Program-made: the position numbers and the translations under genes
Assembly: GCF_003987345.1 (NCBI RefSeq)
Contig: NZ_PIPP01000002.1
Coordinates: 310,001-374,000, forward strand
Direction: 5' to 3'
DNA length: 64,000 nucleotides
Origin: Aliidiomarina shirensis
GTDB lineage: Bacteria > Pseudomonadota > Gammaproteobacteria > Enterobacterales > Alteromonadaceae
The notes under the pieces: generated by a model
What the model was told of the DNA's origin: nothing
Databases searched by the model: none
The model's input: only the letters and a program-made list of their open reading frames with translations
Shown here: positions 20,154 to 28,604 of the stretch, in pieces
Numbering within the stretch: the first letter of the stretch is position 1
Layout of the letters: every line of letters begins with the position of its first letter

Positions 20154-21236
20154 TTAGCTACGTGGTAGCGTAAAACGAGCAATACGCCCGCCACTAAACT
20201 CACTTAAATCTACCCGCTCACCGCGAAAATACACAGCTACCACACTTGGTGCGCCAAGGGTTAAATCATACGGTGCGGTGCCATCGAGCGGCATAGTATA
20301 ACCACTTTGTTTGACGCCGTAAGCTATCGCCTCACCTGTATCGTCCTCAATACGAATCCAACTATCGCCAGAGAACACCAATACCAATTCGCCTTGGCTC
20401 GCAGGGTCGGTGTTTTCACTCTGCTCTTGAATCGTATTTATGCTAGGCGTATCGCCAGCAGGGTCATTATCGGCCGCTTCGGCTGTTGTATTTGCGGAAT
20501 CATCGACGTTGTTCGCTACCAAAGTGCGGGTATCAAGAATGGGAGCCACAGGGGTCCCACTCCCCTCGCTCTCACTCTCAGGGCCAGGCGCACTTGCGGC
20601 GGTTTCGGCAGCTGTATCTACTGTTGTTGGTTCTAACTGCTCTAAGGTACTTTCGTTTTCCCCACTATCAACTGCGCCCAATTGATCGTTGTCAGGCTGC
20701 AGCCCTTCTATGTCAGCGGTATCATTTCCCGTAGCTGAATCGGTAACTTCAAACGATGATTCGATATTACTCGAACTGGCTTGATCACGATCGTCCACAA
20801 ACTTCTGCCAAACAAATACCGCAACGGAGCCGATTAAAATCAGCACAATGATCCAAGTAACCAACATCAAACGATTATCTTGGGTTTCAATACTGGTTTT
20901 CCGAGAGAAGCTCTGCATTTGCCCCTTGGGCGCTTGGTCACCGATAAGGTGTTCGTACGCTGCAATTATCTCGGTTTCATTTACTTGCACCAGTTTTGCG
21001 TAGGAACGCAGATAACCGCGGATATAGGTGCCACTTACATGAGCAGTGAAAACGTCGTCTTCAAGTTCTTGAATTTGTTGCTGGCGTAAGCGTAGGCGAT
21101 CGGCAACTTGGCCAACCGAAAGTCCCATATTTTCACGTCCTAAGCGCAGCAACTCACCTGGCGTAGGGCGCTGTGATACAAGCTCTTCTACAACTTCTGG
21201 TTGCAGATCTTCGTCTGATTCATTTTTATTTGTCAT
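20154..21236 (-). CDS. rodZ: cell-shape regulator RodZ
   Basis: Bitopic membrane protein linking MreB to the elongation machinery. The N-terminal helix-turn-helix-like domain (about 28-95, LRLGRENMGLSVGQVADRLR) binds MreB. A membrane helix lies at about 127-147 (MLVTWIIVLILIGSVAVFVW). A long acidic, low-complexity periplasmic linker rich in Asp, Glu, Thr and Ala (about 150-275) leads to the C-terminal DUF4115 beta domain. Length 360 residues. The pilF/pilW gene that usually precedes rodZ is absent. Confidence 0.93.
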   Translation of the reverse strand: MTNKNESDEDLQPEVVEELVSQRPTPGELLRLGRENMGLSVGQVADRLRLRQQQIQELEDDVFTAHVSGTYIRGYLRSYAKLVQVNETEIIAAYEHLIGDQAPKGQMQSFSRKTSIETQDNRLMLVTWIIVLILIGSVAVFVWQKFVDDRDQASSSNIESSFEVTDSATGNDTADIEGLQPDNDQLGAVDSGENESTLEQLEPTTVDTAAETAASAPGPESESEGSGTPVAPILDTRTLVANNVDDSANTTAEAADNDPAGDTPSINTIQEQSENTDPASQGELVLVFSGDSWIRIEDDTGEAIAYGVKQSGYTMPLDGTAPYDLTLGAPSVVAVYFRGERVDLSEFSGGRIARFTLPRS

Positions 21237-21291
21237 GATAGATTGAGATTCACTACGTTTATGCTATCCATAGCCATGTTCGCGTACGTTC

Positions 21292-22428
21292 TTAACCGAC
21301 CACATTAACTTGGATCGGTTCCCCAGATTTGTTTTTTTCTTGGCGCTTCAACAACCGTTTCGTGCGATCTACAACATCACCAACGAGCTGGCCGCATGCG
21401 GCATCAATATCATCGCCGCGCGTTTTCCTTACAATAACGGTATATCCGTGTTCCATCAACACTTTAGAAAAACGGTCGATGCGTGAATTACTCGAACGCC
21501 CATAATCCGAACCAGGAAACGGGTTGAACGGAATTAAATTAATTTTGCTGGGTGTATCTTTTAATACTTCAGCAAGTTCATGGGCGTGTTCGGTAGAATC
21601 GTTCACATGATCAATCATCACGTATTCCACGGTAACTTTCGTTTGCGCCTTCGAGGCTTCGACATAGCGTCGAGATGCCGCTAAAAATTCAGCTATTGGA
21701 TACTTTTTGTTGATTGGTACAATTTCATCACGCAATTTGTTATTCGGAGCATGCAACGAAATCGCCAGTGCCACATCTACTTGTTCACGAAGCTGATCCA
21801 ATGCTGGCACTACGCCGGAAGTACTCACGGTAACACGGCGTTTCGATAAACCATACCCGAAATCCTCCAACATTAGCTGTAATGCTGGCACAAGGTTTTT
21901 CATATTGAGTAATGGTTCGCCCATACCCATCATAACTACGTTGGTTACCGGCTTTACGCCAGTATCGCCGTATGAACCCAAAAGTTTGTTCACCCGCCAT
22001 ACTTGGCCGATAATTTCAGAAACTTTTAAATTCCGGTTAAAACCTTGCTGGCCGGTTGAACAGAACGTACATTCCAAAGCACAACCAACTTGTGAGGAAA
22101 CACATAGCGTGGCGCGATCCGCTTCTGGAATCCAAACGGATTCCACTTCTTGACCGTCACTCAGCTCCATCGCAAATTTAATCGTACCGTCAATCGATTC
22201 TTTTTGAACCTTAATTTCGGGTGCTTTAATCTCCGCGATTTGCTTGAGTTTTTCTCGCAAACCTTTATTCAGGTTTGTCATGTTATCGAAATCATCAATG
22301 CAATAGTGGTATATCCACTTCATTACCTGATCCGCACGGAATGGCTTCTCCCCAAGCTCAGCAAAGAACTTGCGGATCCCCTCTCGGTTCAAATCGAGTA
22401 AGTTAACTTTCTTTATCGTGGTTTCCAT
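21292..22428 (-). CDS. rlmN: 23S rRNA (A2503)/tRNA (A37) C2-methyltransferase RlmN
   Basis: Radical SAM enzyme that methylates A2503 of 23S rRNA and A37 of some tRNAs. The cluster motif CTFCSTG is present, as are the LEC preceding it, GMGEPLLN and the C-terminal AACGQL methyl-carrier Cys. I choose ATG 22428 ([12 protein letters not shown], 378 residues). AGAGAGG lies eight bases upstream, and a longer start at 22497 would run through the ndk terminator. Confidence 0.95.
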   Translation of the reverse strand: METTIKKVNLLDLNREGIRKFFAELGEKPFRADQVMKWIYHYCIDDFDNMTNLNKGLREKLKQIAEIKAPEIKVQKESIDGTIKFAMELSDGQEVESVWIPEADRATLCVSSQVGCALECTFCSTGQQGFNRNLKVSEIIGQVWRVNKLLGSYGDTGVKPVTNVVMMGMGEPLLNMKNLVPALQLMLEDFGYGLSKRRVTVSTSGVVPALDQLREQVDVALAISLHAPNNKLRDEIVPINKKYPIAEFLAASRRYVEASKAQTKVTVEYVMIDHVNDSTEHAHELAEVLKDTPSKINLIPFNPFPGSDYGRSSNSRIDRFSKVLMEHGYTVIVRKTRGDDIDAACGQLVGDVVDRTKRLLKRQEKNKSGEPIQVNVVG

Positions 22429-22464
22429 TGCATTGACCTCTCTTGACATGACTACAAACATAGT

Positions 22465-22492
22465 CAAAAAAGGGGCATTTAGCCCCTTTTCT
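22465..22492 (-). terminator. intrinsic terminator of ndk
   Basis: AGGGGC and GCCCCT with flanking A and T runs form a short strong hairpin between the ndk stop and the rlmN ribosome site. The runs are on both sides. On the minus strand the stem is followed by TTTTTTGAC. Confidence 0.85.
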
Positions 22493-22513
22493 ATCACGCA
22501 TTTCGCTCAAAAC

Positions 22514-22945
22514 TTAGCGAGTGCGTGAACAAACTTCTTCATCAGAGAAGAAATAAGCGATTTCACGAGCAGCAGATTCAACTGCATCAGAACCGTGAAC
22601 TGCGTTCTCATCGATAGTTTCAGCAAAATCAGCACGCAAAGTGCCGGCAGCTGCTTCTTGTGGATTAGTAGCGCCCATGATTTCGCGGTTCTTACGAACT
22701 GCATCTTCACCTTCCAACGCCATTACAACGATTGGGCCTGAAGTCATGAATTCAACCAACGCACCAAAGAAAGGACGTTCGCTGTGCTCTGCATAAAAGC
22801 CTTCAGCTTGTTCTTTGCTTAAATGCATCATTTTCTGACCTACGATACGTAAGCCTGAAGTTTCAAAACGATTAACGATTGCGCCGATCACGTTTTTAGC
22901 AACCGCGTCAGGCTTGATGATGGAAAGAGTGCGTTCCAAAGCCAT
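22514..22945 (-). CDS. ndk: nucleoside diphosphate kinase
   Basis: Transfers the gamma phosphate between nucleoside triphosphates and diphosphates through phospho-His. The catalytic motif NAVHGSD has His117. The N-terminal [12 protein letters not shown] and GTLRADFA segments are diagnostic. Length 143 residues. It has its own promoter region and terminator, so it is a one-gene unit at the head of the rlmN-rodZ-ispG cluster. Confidence 0.97.
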   Translation of the reverse strand: MALERTLSIIKPDAVAKNVIGAIVNRFETSGLRIVGQKMMHLSKEQAEGFYAEHSERPFFGALVEFMTSGPIVVMALEGEDAVRKNREIMGATNPQEAAAGTLRADFAETIDENAVHGSDAVESAAREIAYFFSDEEVCSRTR

Positions 22946-23008
22946 TGTATACTCCTGGTAAAAGTGGGCTCCGCAGAGCCATTCAAAGTGGTTAAAAAAG
23001 ACGCGCGG

Positions 23009-23014
23009 ATTATA
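23009..23014 (-). promoter_or_regulatory. candidate -10 element of ndk
   Basis: Minus-strand TATAAT followed by CCGCGCG. The context GCTGTAAATCACGTATAAT is almost the same as at the hisS promoter (GCTGTAAACACGTATAAT). No clear -35 hexamer is visible, so the shared upstream bases may matter instead. Confidence 0.5.
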
Positions 23015-23192
23015 CGTGATTTACAGCGAGTTTCCCAGTAAATTTCAGTTTCCGCTAGTACGCCGAATGATCTTGAAAATATATTTACACGTTTATATTT
23101 CGCTTTTGTGTATTCAGCTATTGGCAAAACAGCTAATCTGATGTAGTTTAGACGTCCAGATGGTTATTTGATTCTCTTTTATCGAGGTATTT

Positions 23193-23756
23193 ATGGCAGG
23201 TTTATTTCAGGAAGCAACCCTTGCTGGTGGCTGCTTCTGGTGTCTGGAATCAGCTTTTAACCAACTACAAGGCGTTGAAAAAGCCAGTTCGGGTTATGCC
23301 AACGGTGATGTTGCTAACCCGACCTACCGACAGGTTTGTAATGGTGATAGCGGCCACGCCGAAGTTATTCGCTTGCGCTACAACCCAAGCGAAATTAGCT
23401 TTCGAGAAATTTTGGAAGTGTTTTTTGCCTTGCACGATCCAACACAACTTAACCGTCAAGGGCATGATATTGGAACCCAATATCGTTCAGGCGTGTTCTA
23501 TCACAACGATGAGCAACGGCTAACCGCGGAAGCGATTATTCGCGAGATTGAGGCTGAGCAAATTTGGCCAGGTAAAGTAGTAACACAGGTAGAACCGATT
23601 CAAAGCTATTATCCCGCCGAGGATTATCATGAGAATTACTTTGAGCGGAATCCGGAAAACCAATACTGCCAGGCTGTCGTTTCACCGAAATTAGCTAAAT
23701 TTCGCCGCACATTTGCCGCAAAACTTAAGCCTATTATTTCTGCACAAGCAAGCTAA
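23193..23756 (+). CDS. msrA: peptide-methionine (S)-S-oxide reductase MsrA
   Basis: Repairs methionine-S-sulfoxide in proteins. The catalytic GGCFWC motif has Cys14 (LAGGCFWCLESAF). The STGY-type motif is SSGYANGDVANPTYRQVC, and GHAEVIRL and the downstream YHENYFERNP segment match the family. Length 187 residues. An ATCGAGG ribosome site precedes the ATG. It converges on iscS and occupies the place where iscU and the rest of the isc operon are found in relatives. Confidence 0.95.
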   Translation: MAGLFQEATLAGGCFWCLESAFNQLQGVEKASSGYANGDVANPTYRQVCNGDSGHAEVIRLRYNPSEISFREILEVFFALHDPTQLNRQGHDIGTQYRSGVFYHNDEQRLTAEAIIREIEAEQIWPGKVVTQVEPIQSYYPAEDYHENYFERNPENQYCQAVVSPKLAKFRRTFAAKLKPIISAQAS

Positions 23757-23787
23757 CTAGGCTTTAAACGCAAACTCGCTTGTGGGT

Positions 23788-24942
23788 TTAATCGAGTTCC
23801 CGCAAGCGAGGTACAACATTTCGTAATAGCTCAACGGCATAATCCAGTTCTTCAGCGGTAGTGTAATTACCGATACTGAAGCGAATGGAGCTATGTGCTA
23901 ATTCATCACTAAGGCCTATAGCTCGGAGCACATATGAAGGCTCTAAGCTGGCCGAAGTGCATGCGGAGCCCGATGACACTGCCAACTCTTGTAACGATAG
24001 CAATAATTTCTCACCATCAACTGCGGTGAAGCCAACATTCACAATGCCGGCCACGCGAGTGTTTGTGTCTCCGTTGATTCGAGTTCCAGGGATTGCGAGC
24101 ACTTTGCTGATAAAATTATCGCTGAGCAGCTGAATACGCTCCGCGTTATTTGCAAGCTCCTGTTTGGCAATCAGTGCAGCCTTACCTAACCCAGCGATTT
24201 GATGCGTTGCCAATGTTCCGGAGCGCATGCCACGCTCATGGCCACCACCGTGCATTTGTGCTACCAATTGGGTGCGCGGCTTACGGCGCACATATAGCGC
24301 GCCAATGCCTTTTGGTCCATACATTTTATGCGCTGATAACGAGAGCATATCAATATCTAACTCACGGACATCGATGGGCATCTTGCCGGCACTTTGCGCC
24401 GCATCAACATGCAAAATTACATCATGCTCTTTACAGATTTGCGCGATTGCTGGGATATCCTGAATAACGCCGATCTCATTATTTACCTGCATCACACTGA
24501 ATAAAATTGTATCGCTGCGAATCGCTGCATGTAGCGCAGCTAAATCTAACAAGCCGTTTGCTTGCACATCCAAATAGGTTACGGTAAAACCACGACTCTC
24601 TAATTCTTTGCAGGTATCTAGCGTGGCCTTGTGTTCAGTTCGTACTGTAATCAGGTGCTTGCCTTTTTCTTGATGAAACTCGGCCGCACCTTTTAGGGCC
24701 AAATTTGTTGCTTCTGTAGCACCTGAGGTAAATACAATTTCACGAGGATCAGCATTCAGGAGCTCCGCCACGTGCTCACGCGCTTCATCAACAGCCTCTT
24801 CCGCCTGCCAACCAAAACGATGAGAACGAGAAGCAGGGTTTCCGAAAATGCCATCAAAAGTGAGATATTGCATCATAGTGTCTGCTACACGAGGATCCAC
24901 CGGCGTTGTAGCGGCATAATCAAGGTAAATCGGAAACTTCAT
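23788..24942 (-). CDS. iscS: cysteine desulfurase IscS, short form lacking the C-terminal tail
   Basis: PLP enzyme that removes sulfur from cysteine and passes it to acceptor proteins. The PLP lysine lies in [11 protein letters not shown] and the active-site loop is [14 protein letters not shown] with Cys328, the same number as in E. coli IscS. The protein ends [11 protein letters not shown] at residue 384, about 20 residues short of the E. coli enzyme (404). The missing end is the tail that contacts IscU. Reading past the stop in frame shows no remnant of the tail. I choose ATG 24942 (GAGGAA seven bases upstream) over a TTG one codon earlier. No iscU, iscA, hscBA or fdx follows. It is possibly devoted to tRNA thiolation or other sulfur acceptors. 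Confidence 0.92.
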   Translation of the reverse strand: MKFPIYLDYAATTPVDPRVADTMMQYLTFDGIFGNPASRSHRFGWQAEEAVDEAREHVAELLNADPREIVFTSGATEATNLALKGAAEFHQEKGKHLITVRTEHKATLDTCKELESRGFTVTYLDVQANGLLDLAALHAAIRSDTILFSVMQVNNEIGVIQDIPAIAQICKEHDVILHVDAAQSAGKMPIDVRELDIDMLSLSAHKMYGPKGIGALYVRRKPRTQLVAQMHGGGHERGMRSGTLATHQIAGLGKAALIAKQELANNAERIQLLSDNFISKVLAIPGTRINGDTNTRVAGIVNVGFTAVDGEKLLLSLQELAVSSGSACTSASLEPSYVLRAIGLSDELAHSSIRFSIGNYTTAEELDYAVELLRNVVPRLRELD

Positions 24943-25029
24943 CAAACGGTTCCTCGTTCGGGCAGGTAAGGTGCTATCACTTAATAAATCGCAAAAGCAG
25001 AGAAAATTGCACCTTTATTTAACCAATAG

Positions 25030-25512
25030 CTAGATCTGTAAATTCAGTTCAATTTTATGTTCTTGATTTTCGCCGTAGTGTTTTTTCTGCCGTGCCGCTA
25101 GCGCTTGCACATCTTGTTGCGCAACTAATTCAGCAAGTGTAATCGCAGAAAGAAACTCATCAATGCGTTCGCTCAAATTAGACCATAAAGAATGAGTCAG
25201 GCAACGGGTGCCACCATGGCAATCAGATTTTCCTTGGCAGCGCGTGGCATCAATACTTTCATCTACTGCATGGATAACCGCGGCTACAGAAATCTCACTC
25301 GCTTCTCTACCCAACTGATAACCGCCGCCAGGCCCGCGCACACTGCTAACAATGCCACTACGGCGCAAACGGGCAAACAATTGTTCCAGATAAGAGAGCG
25401 ATATGCCTTGGCGTTCAGAAATATCAGCCAATGGCACCGGACCTTTTTCTTTGTGCAAAGCGACATCAAGCATCGCTGTAACTGCGTATCGGCCTTTTGA
25501 TGTTAATCGCAT
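25030..25512 (-). CDS. iscR: Fe-S cluster-sensing transcriptional regulator IscR
   Basis: Rrf2-family regulator. The N-terminal winged helix ([20 protein letters not shown]) is followed by the [2Fe-2S] ligand motif C92-x5-C98-x5-C104-x2-His (RCQGKSDC...RCLTH), all intact. Length 160 residues. It precedes iscS by 84-87 bases in the same direction. A type-1 IscR site lies about 138 bases upstream, implying autorepression by holo-IscR. The sensor is therefore kept although the scaffold genes are gone from the locus. Confidence 0.95.
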   Translation of the reverse strand: MRLTSKGRYAVTAMLDVALHKEKGPVPLADISERQGISLSYLEQLFARLRRSGIVSSVRGPGGGYQLGREASEISVAAVIHAVDESIDATRCQGKSDCHGGTRCLTHSLWSNLSERIDEFLSAITLAELVAQQDVQALAARQKKHYGENQEHKIELNLQI

Positions 25513-25649
25513 GCATTACCTCGTTATACCATTGCTTTCGTATAAGAAAGCTTACGCGTACTGCTTTAACCATGCTATTTCAGGAAATTAGTTCTGAAAT
25601 TGTGGCTTCGGGCTCGTACACAGAGGGAGTTTACGCATGAAACTTTATC

Positions 25650-25674
25650 ATTCCCGACTATTCCTATCAAGTAT
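25650..25674 (-). promoter_or_regulatory. type-1 IscR operator overlapping the iscR promoter
   Basis: On the minus strand this 25-base site begins ATACTTGATA and ends TAGTCGGGAAT. It agrees at about 20 or more positions with the type-1 IscR consensus (ATASYYGACT...YAGTCRRSTAT). TTGATA within it can serve as a -35, with TAAAGT 17 bases downstream as the -10. The layout matches IscR autoregulation in E. coli. Confidence 0.75.
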
Positions 25675-25697
25675 TTAACCTAGTAAAACACTCAAGT

Positions 25698-26423
25698 TTA
25701 TCGCTTTGGCATTTGTTTCTCTAAAGACGACAACACACCACGTAAAATTTTAAGTTCATTTTCTTCCAAGCGGGTTCGCGTGAACAACCTACGAAGCTTC
25801 GTCATTACCGTGCCTGGGTGCTGCGGAATAATGAATCCGGAGTGCGTGAGTACTCGCTCCAAGTGCTCGTAAAAACTCTCGATCTCACGGTGATACGGAT
25901 ATTCTTGCTCGGTTTCTACCGGCTGAGATTGCGCAGCCAGAAATGCCATTCGCATTTCGTAGCTTACAGTTTGCACCGCCATCGCAAGGTTCAACGAGCT
26001 ATAATCTGGATTCGCTGGAATATGAATGTGAAAATTACTCTGCTGGAGTTCTTCATTCGTTAAACCACTCGCTTCGCGGCCAAATACGATCGCAATTTTC
26101 GCGCCCGATAACCCCTCTTGAATGGCCTTTTCTCCGGCTTCACGTGGCGTAAGTTGCGGCCAATCAAGGGTGCGGTTACGCGCACTGGTTGCGAGCACAA
26201 GAGTACAATCTGCAAGTGCTTCCGCGAGAGTATCTACGGTTCTAGCATTCGCAAGAACATCGGTTGCACCAGCGGCTAAAGCTTGTGCTTTTCCTTGAGG
26301 TATCTCTTGTGGATCAACAAGCACAAGCTCTTGCAGCCCCATCGTTTTCATAGCACGAGCTGCAGAACCTATGTTCCGTTGATCGGTGGTACCTACTAAC
26401 ACAATCCGAATTTCGCTTAACAT
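25698..26423 (-). CDS. trmJ: tRNA (cytidine/uridine-2'-O-)-methyltransferase TrmJ
   Basis: SPOUT-class enzyme that 2'-O-methylates position 32 of tRNAs. The SpoU motifs are [14 protein letters not shown] (motif 1), [14 protein letters not shown] (motif 2) and [17 protein letters not shown] (motif 3, the trefoil knot). The C-terminal helical region is specific to TrmJ. Length 241 residues. It sits upstream of iscR and divergent from suhB, the same arrangement as suhB-trmJ-(cysE)-iscR in Pseudomonas and enterobacteria. Confidence 0.94.
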   Translation of the reverse strand: MLSEIRIVLVGTTDQRNIGSAARAMKTMGLQELVLVDPQEIPQGKAQALAAGATDVLANARTVDTLAEALADCTLVLATSARNRTLDWPQLTPREAGEKAIQEGLSGAKIAIVFGREASGLTNEELQQSNFHIHIPANPDYSSLNLAMAVQTVSYEMRMAFLAAQSQPVETEQEYPYHREIESFYEHLERVLTHSGFIIPQHPGTVMTKLRRLFTRTRLEENELKILRGVLSSLEKQMPKR

Positions 26424-26537
26424 TCCGCAATTTCCATCGTTATATTGAAGCCATATGGCACGTGGCCGTGCAGCGTATAAATGCCATTCAACTGGCGTAT
26501 AAAAAAGCGCTCAGATACTAGCACAGCGTGAGTTTGA

Positions 26538-26566
26538 TTGCATCTGGATGCGAACATGCCTATAAT
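26538..26566 (+). promoter_or_regulatory. sigma-70 promoter of suhB
   Basis: TTGCAT (26538-26543), 17-base spacer, perfect TATAAT (26561-26566), 45 bases before the suhB ATG. This makes the longer in-frame start at 26528 impossible, because it would lie upstream of the promoter. Confidence 0.8.
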
Positions 26567-26611
26567 ACCGGCGAATTTTTCACCCGCTCTTTGCCAGTAC
26601 AGGAAATTCCC

Positions 26612-27412
26612 ATGCATGCAATTTTAAACATTGCGGTGCGTGCTGCTCGTGCAGCCGGCCGTGTAGCTATGAAATCATTCGCTCAGCCTGACCAAGTTGA
26701 GGTAAGCTCGAAAGGCTTACATGATTATGTTTCAAACATTGATAAAGCTTGTGAAGAAGTGATTATCAGCACGATTAAAAAATCGTATCCAGATCACGCC
26801 TTTCTTGCGGAAGAATCAGGTGAACACGGTGCAAAAGGGGATTACCTGTGGGTAATCGATCCAATCGATGGCACAACCAACTACATTCGTGGTATTCCAC
26901 ACTTCTGTATCTCTATCGCACTTACCCACAAGGGTATAACGCAGCACGCTGTTGTGTATGATCCTGTGCGCGAAGAAATGTTTACCGCAAGCCGCGGTGC
27001 TGGGGCTCAGCTCAATGGTTACCGGATTCGTGTTGGTGGTGGTAAAGATCTTGATGGTGCTTTACTTGCTACCGGCTTTCCATTCCGCATGAAGCACTTA
27101 CTACCTGAATATCAGGCGGTATTTAATAAATTCTTCGAACAAACGGCCGATATTCGCCGAGCGGGATCCGCGGCTTTAGATTTAGCTTATGTTGCCGCTG
27201 GTCGTTACGATGGCTTCTTCGAAGCTGGCTTGAAATATTGGGATACTGCTGCAGGCGAATTGTTAGTACGCGAAGCCGGTGGCGTTGTTACCGATTTCGG
27301 CGGTGGCACCAACCACAACAATTCCGGGAACATCGTTGCTGCTACGCCGCGGGTATTACAAACCATGGTATCGCAAATGCGGCCTTTGTTATCAGCGTCA
27401 ATGCGCAAATAA
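26612..27412 (+). CDS. suhB: inositol-1-monophosphatase / Nus-factor SuhB
   Basis: Mg-dependent inositol monophosphatase family protein. In E. coli it also joins the rRNA antitermination complex and helps rRNA folding. Motifs are LAEESGEHG, the metal-binding DPIDGTTNYIRG and WDTAAGELLVREAGG. I choose ATG 26612 (MHAILNIAVRAARAAG, 266 residues), matching E. coli and preceded by AGGAA. It is divergent from trmJ. Confidence 0.95.
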   Translation: MHAILNIAVRAARAAGRVAMKSFAQPDQVEVSSKGLHDYVSNIDKACEEVIISTIKKSYPDHAFLAEESGEHGAKGDYLWVIDPIDGTTNYIRGIPHFCISIALTHKGITQHAVVYDPVREEMFTASRGAGAQLNGYRIRVGGGKDLDGALLATGFPFRMKHLLPEYQAVFNKFFEQTADIRRAGSAALDLAYVAAGRYDGFFEAGLKYWDTAAGELLVREAGGVVTDFGGGTNHNNSGNIVAATPRVLQTMVSQMRPLLSASMRK

Positions 27413-27442
27413 CCGTAACGCTGAACTCATTTCCAAAAAAAC

Positions 27443-27477
27443 AAAAACGCCGCACTTAAAAAATGCGGCGTTTTTTT
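27443..27477. terminator. bidirectional terminator after suhB
   Basis: AAAAACGCCGCA and TGCGGCGTTTTTTT form a stem with a nine-base A-rich loop. It ends suhB on the plus strand and, by its A run, the small DUF3545 gene on the minus strand. Confidence 0.92.
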
Positions 27478-27496
27478 GTTTAGAACCCGAGATAAT

Positions 27497-27658
27497 TTAA
27501 AACTCTAAATCGTCTGTTTCTAAATCATAACAGTAGTCGATATCTGTTAATTCCTTTTCGAGGCGTTGGCGTTCTTGAATTGCTTCGATTTCCCGCCACT
27601 TCCGCTTTGCTGCCCGACCCTTACTTGATTTCTCAGTATTGTTGAGTTCGTCGTTCAT
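27497..27658 (-). CDS. DUF3545 family small protein
   Basis: A 53-residue protein. It starts MNDELNN and has a basic middle (KGRAAKRKWREIEAIQERQR) and an acidic end (DLETDDLEF). The AAKRKWREIEAI..RLEKEL pattern is the hallmark of DUF3545, a small family in Vibrio, Shewanella and relatives whose function is unknown. The ATG at 27658 has a good AAGGGGA ribosome site. The charge pattern suggests a short helical, perhaps nucleic-acid or ribosome-binding, protein, but this is a guess. Confidence 0.8.
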   Translation of the reverse strand: MNDELNNTEKSSKGRAAKRKWREIEAIQERQRLEKELTDIDYCYDLETDDLEF

Positions 27659-27748
27659 GGGATTCCCCTTATAAAAATATCACTGTTATATTTTTGTTAA
27701 AGCGCATGTATGTTGTACCACAAGAAGTGAAATTATAAAAGAGAAATG

Positions 27749-28456
27749 TTACAAAAATGTGTACTGCTCCGATTCTTCAGATGCCTCAGGCAACCATTGA
27801 ATCGGCGATTTTCCTTGCGCCTCAAGCCATTGATTTACGTTTCGAAAATGTCCGCAGGTTAAGAATCCACGATGTGCTGAAAGCGGTGAAGGGTGAACTG
27901 ATTCCAGAACCTTAGCATGTTCGGAATAAAGCGATTCTGCAATGATCGGCTTTGCTACCTGCTGCGCATGTTTACCCCATAATAAATATGCGCATCCATG
28001 ATGTTGCGCCAAATATTTAAGTGCATTTTGCGTAAACTGCTGCCACCCAAATTTAGCATGGGAACCAGCAGCATTCTCTCGCACAGTTAAAGAAGTATTG
28101 AGCAATAGAACACCCTGCTCTGCCCATCCCTGCAGATCACCGTGCGCAGGAATCGCTGAGTTTGGGTAATCATGCAAAATTGCCTTGTAGATATTTTTTA
28201 ACGACGGTGGCGTTTTTACGCCTCGAGGAACCGAGAAGGCAAGCCCGTGCGCTTGCGTTGGTTGATGGTAGGGATCTTGTCCTAATATAACTACTTTAAC
28301 GCGCTCTATAGGTGTAAGTTCAAAGGCCTTGAATATCTCGTTCTCGGGCGGATAAACGTTTACACCACGAGCCCGTTCGGCCTGTAAGTTATGTTGCAAC
28401 TCTTGAAAATACGCTTGCTTCTGCTCCTGAGCAATAAACGTTTGCCAACTTACCAT
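27749..28456 (-). CDS. ung: uracil-DNA glycosylase
   Basis: Removes uracil from DNA as the first step of base-excision repair. The water-activating motif GQDPYHQPTQAHGLAFSVP and the leucine-loop motif HPSPLSAHRGF are both present, plus LLLNTSLTVRE. I place the start at ATG 28456 (235 residues). A GTG two codons upstream is also possible. It is a single gene with no obvious partner. Confidence 0.95.
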   Translation of the reverse strand: MVSWQTFIAQEQKQAYFQELQHNLQAERARGVNVYPPENEIFKAFELTPIERVKVVILGQDPYHQPTQAHGLAFSVPRGVKTPPSLKNIYKAILHDYPNSAIPAHGDLQGWAEQGVLLLNTSLTVRENAAGSHAKFGWQQFTQNALKYLAQHHGCAYLLWGKHAQQVAKPIIAESLYSEHAKVLESVHPSPLSAHRGFLTCGHFRNVNQWLEAQGKSPIQWLPEASEESEQYTFL

Positions 28457-28561
28457 TGCCACTCTTTCCCCTCAATTACATTGCGTGCTTTACAATTCAC
28501 GGATATTCCCAGAGTTAACTTTCGCGCGCCTTAAACATTAACTAGCTCATTTGCTGACAAT

Positions 28562-28587
28562 AAAAAACCGCCCGAAGGCGGTTTTTT
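28562..28587 (-). terminator. intrinsic terminator of the DUF1302 gene
   Basis: ACCGCC-CGAA-GGCGGT stem flanked by A and T runs on both sides, just after the stop at 28605 on the minus strand. The GNRA-like tetraloop makes it strong. It could also work in the opposite direction. Confidence 0.9.
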
Positions 28588-28604
28588 GTGAAGCATGCTC
28601 AATA

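Noticed and set aside
22429-22497. Longer N-terminus of rlmN from 22497
   Set aside because: It would run through the ndk terminator hairpin. ATG 22428 has a good ribosome site and the conserved start.
22888-23127. 79-residue minus-strand frame overlapping the ndk start
   Set aside because: It overlaps ndk in another frame, holds the ndk -10 element and matches no family.
26528-26611. Longer N-terminus of suhB
   Set aside because: The region contains the -35 and -10 of the suhB promoter, and residues before MHAILN are not conserved.
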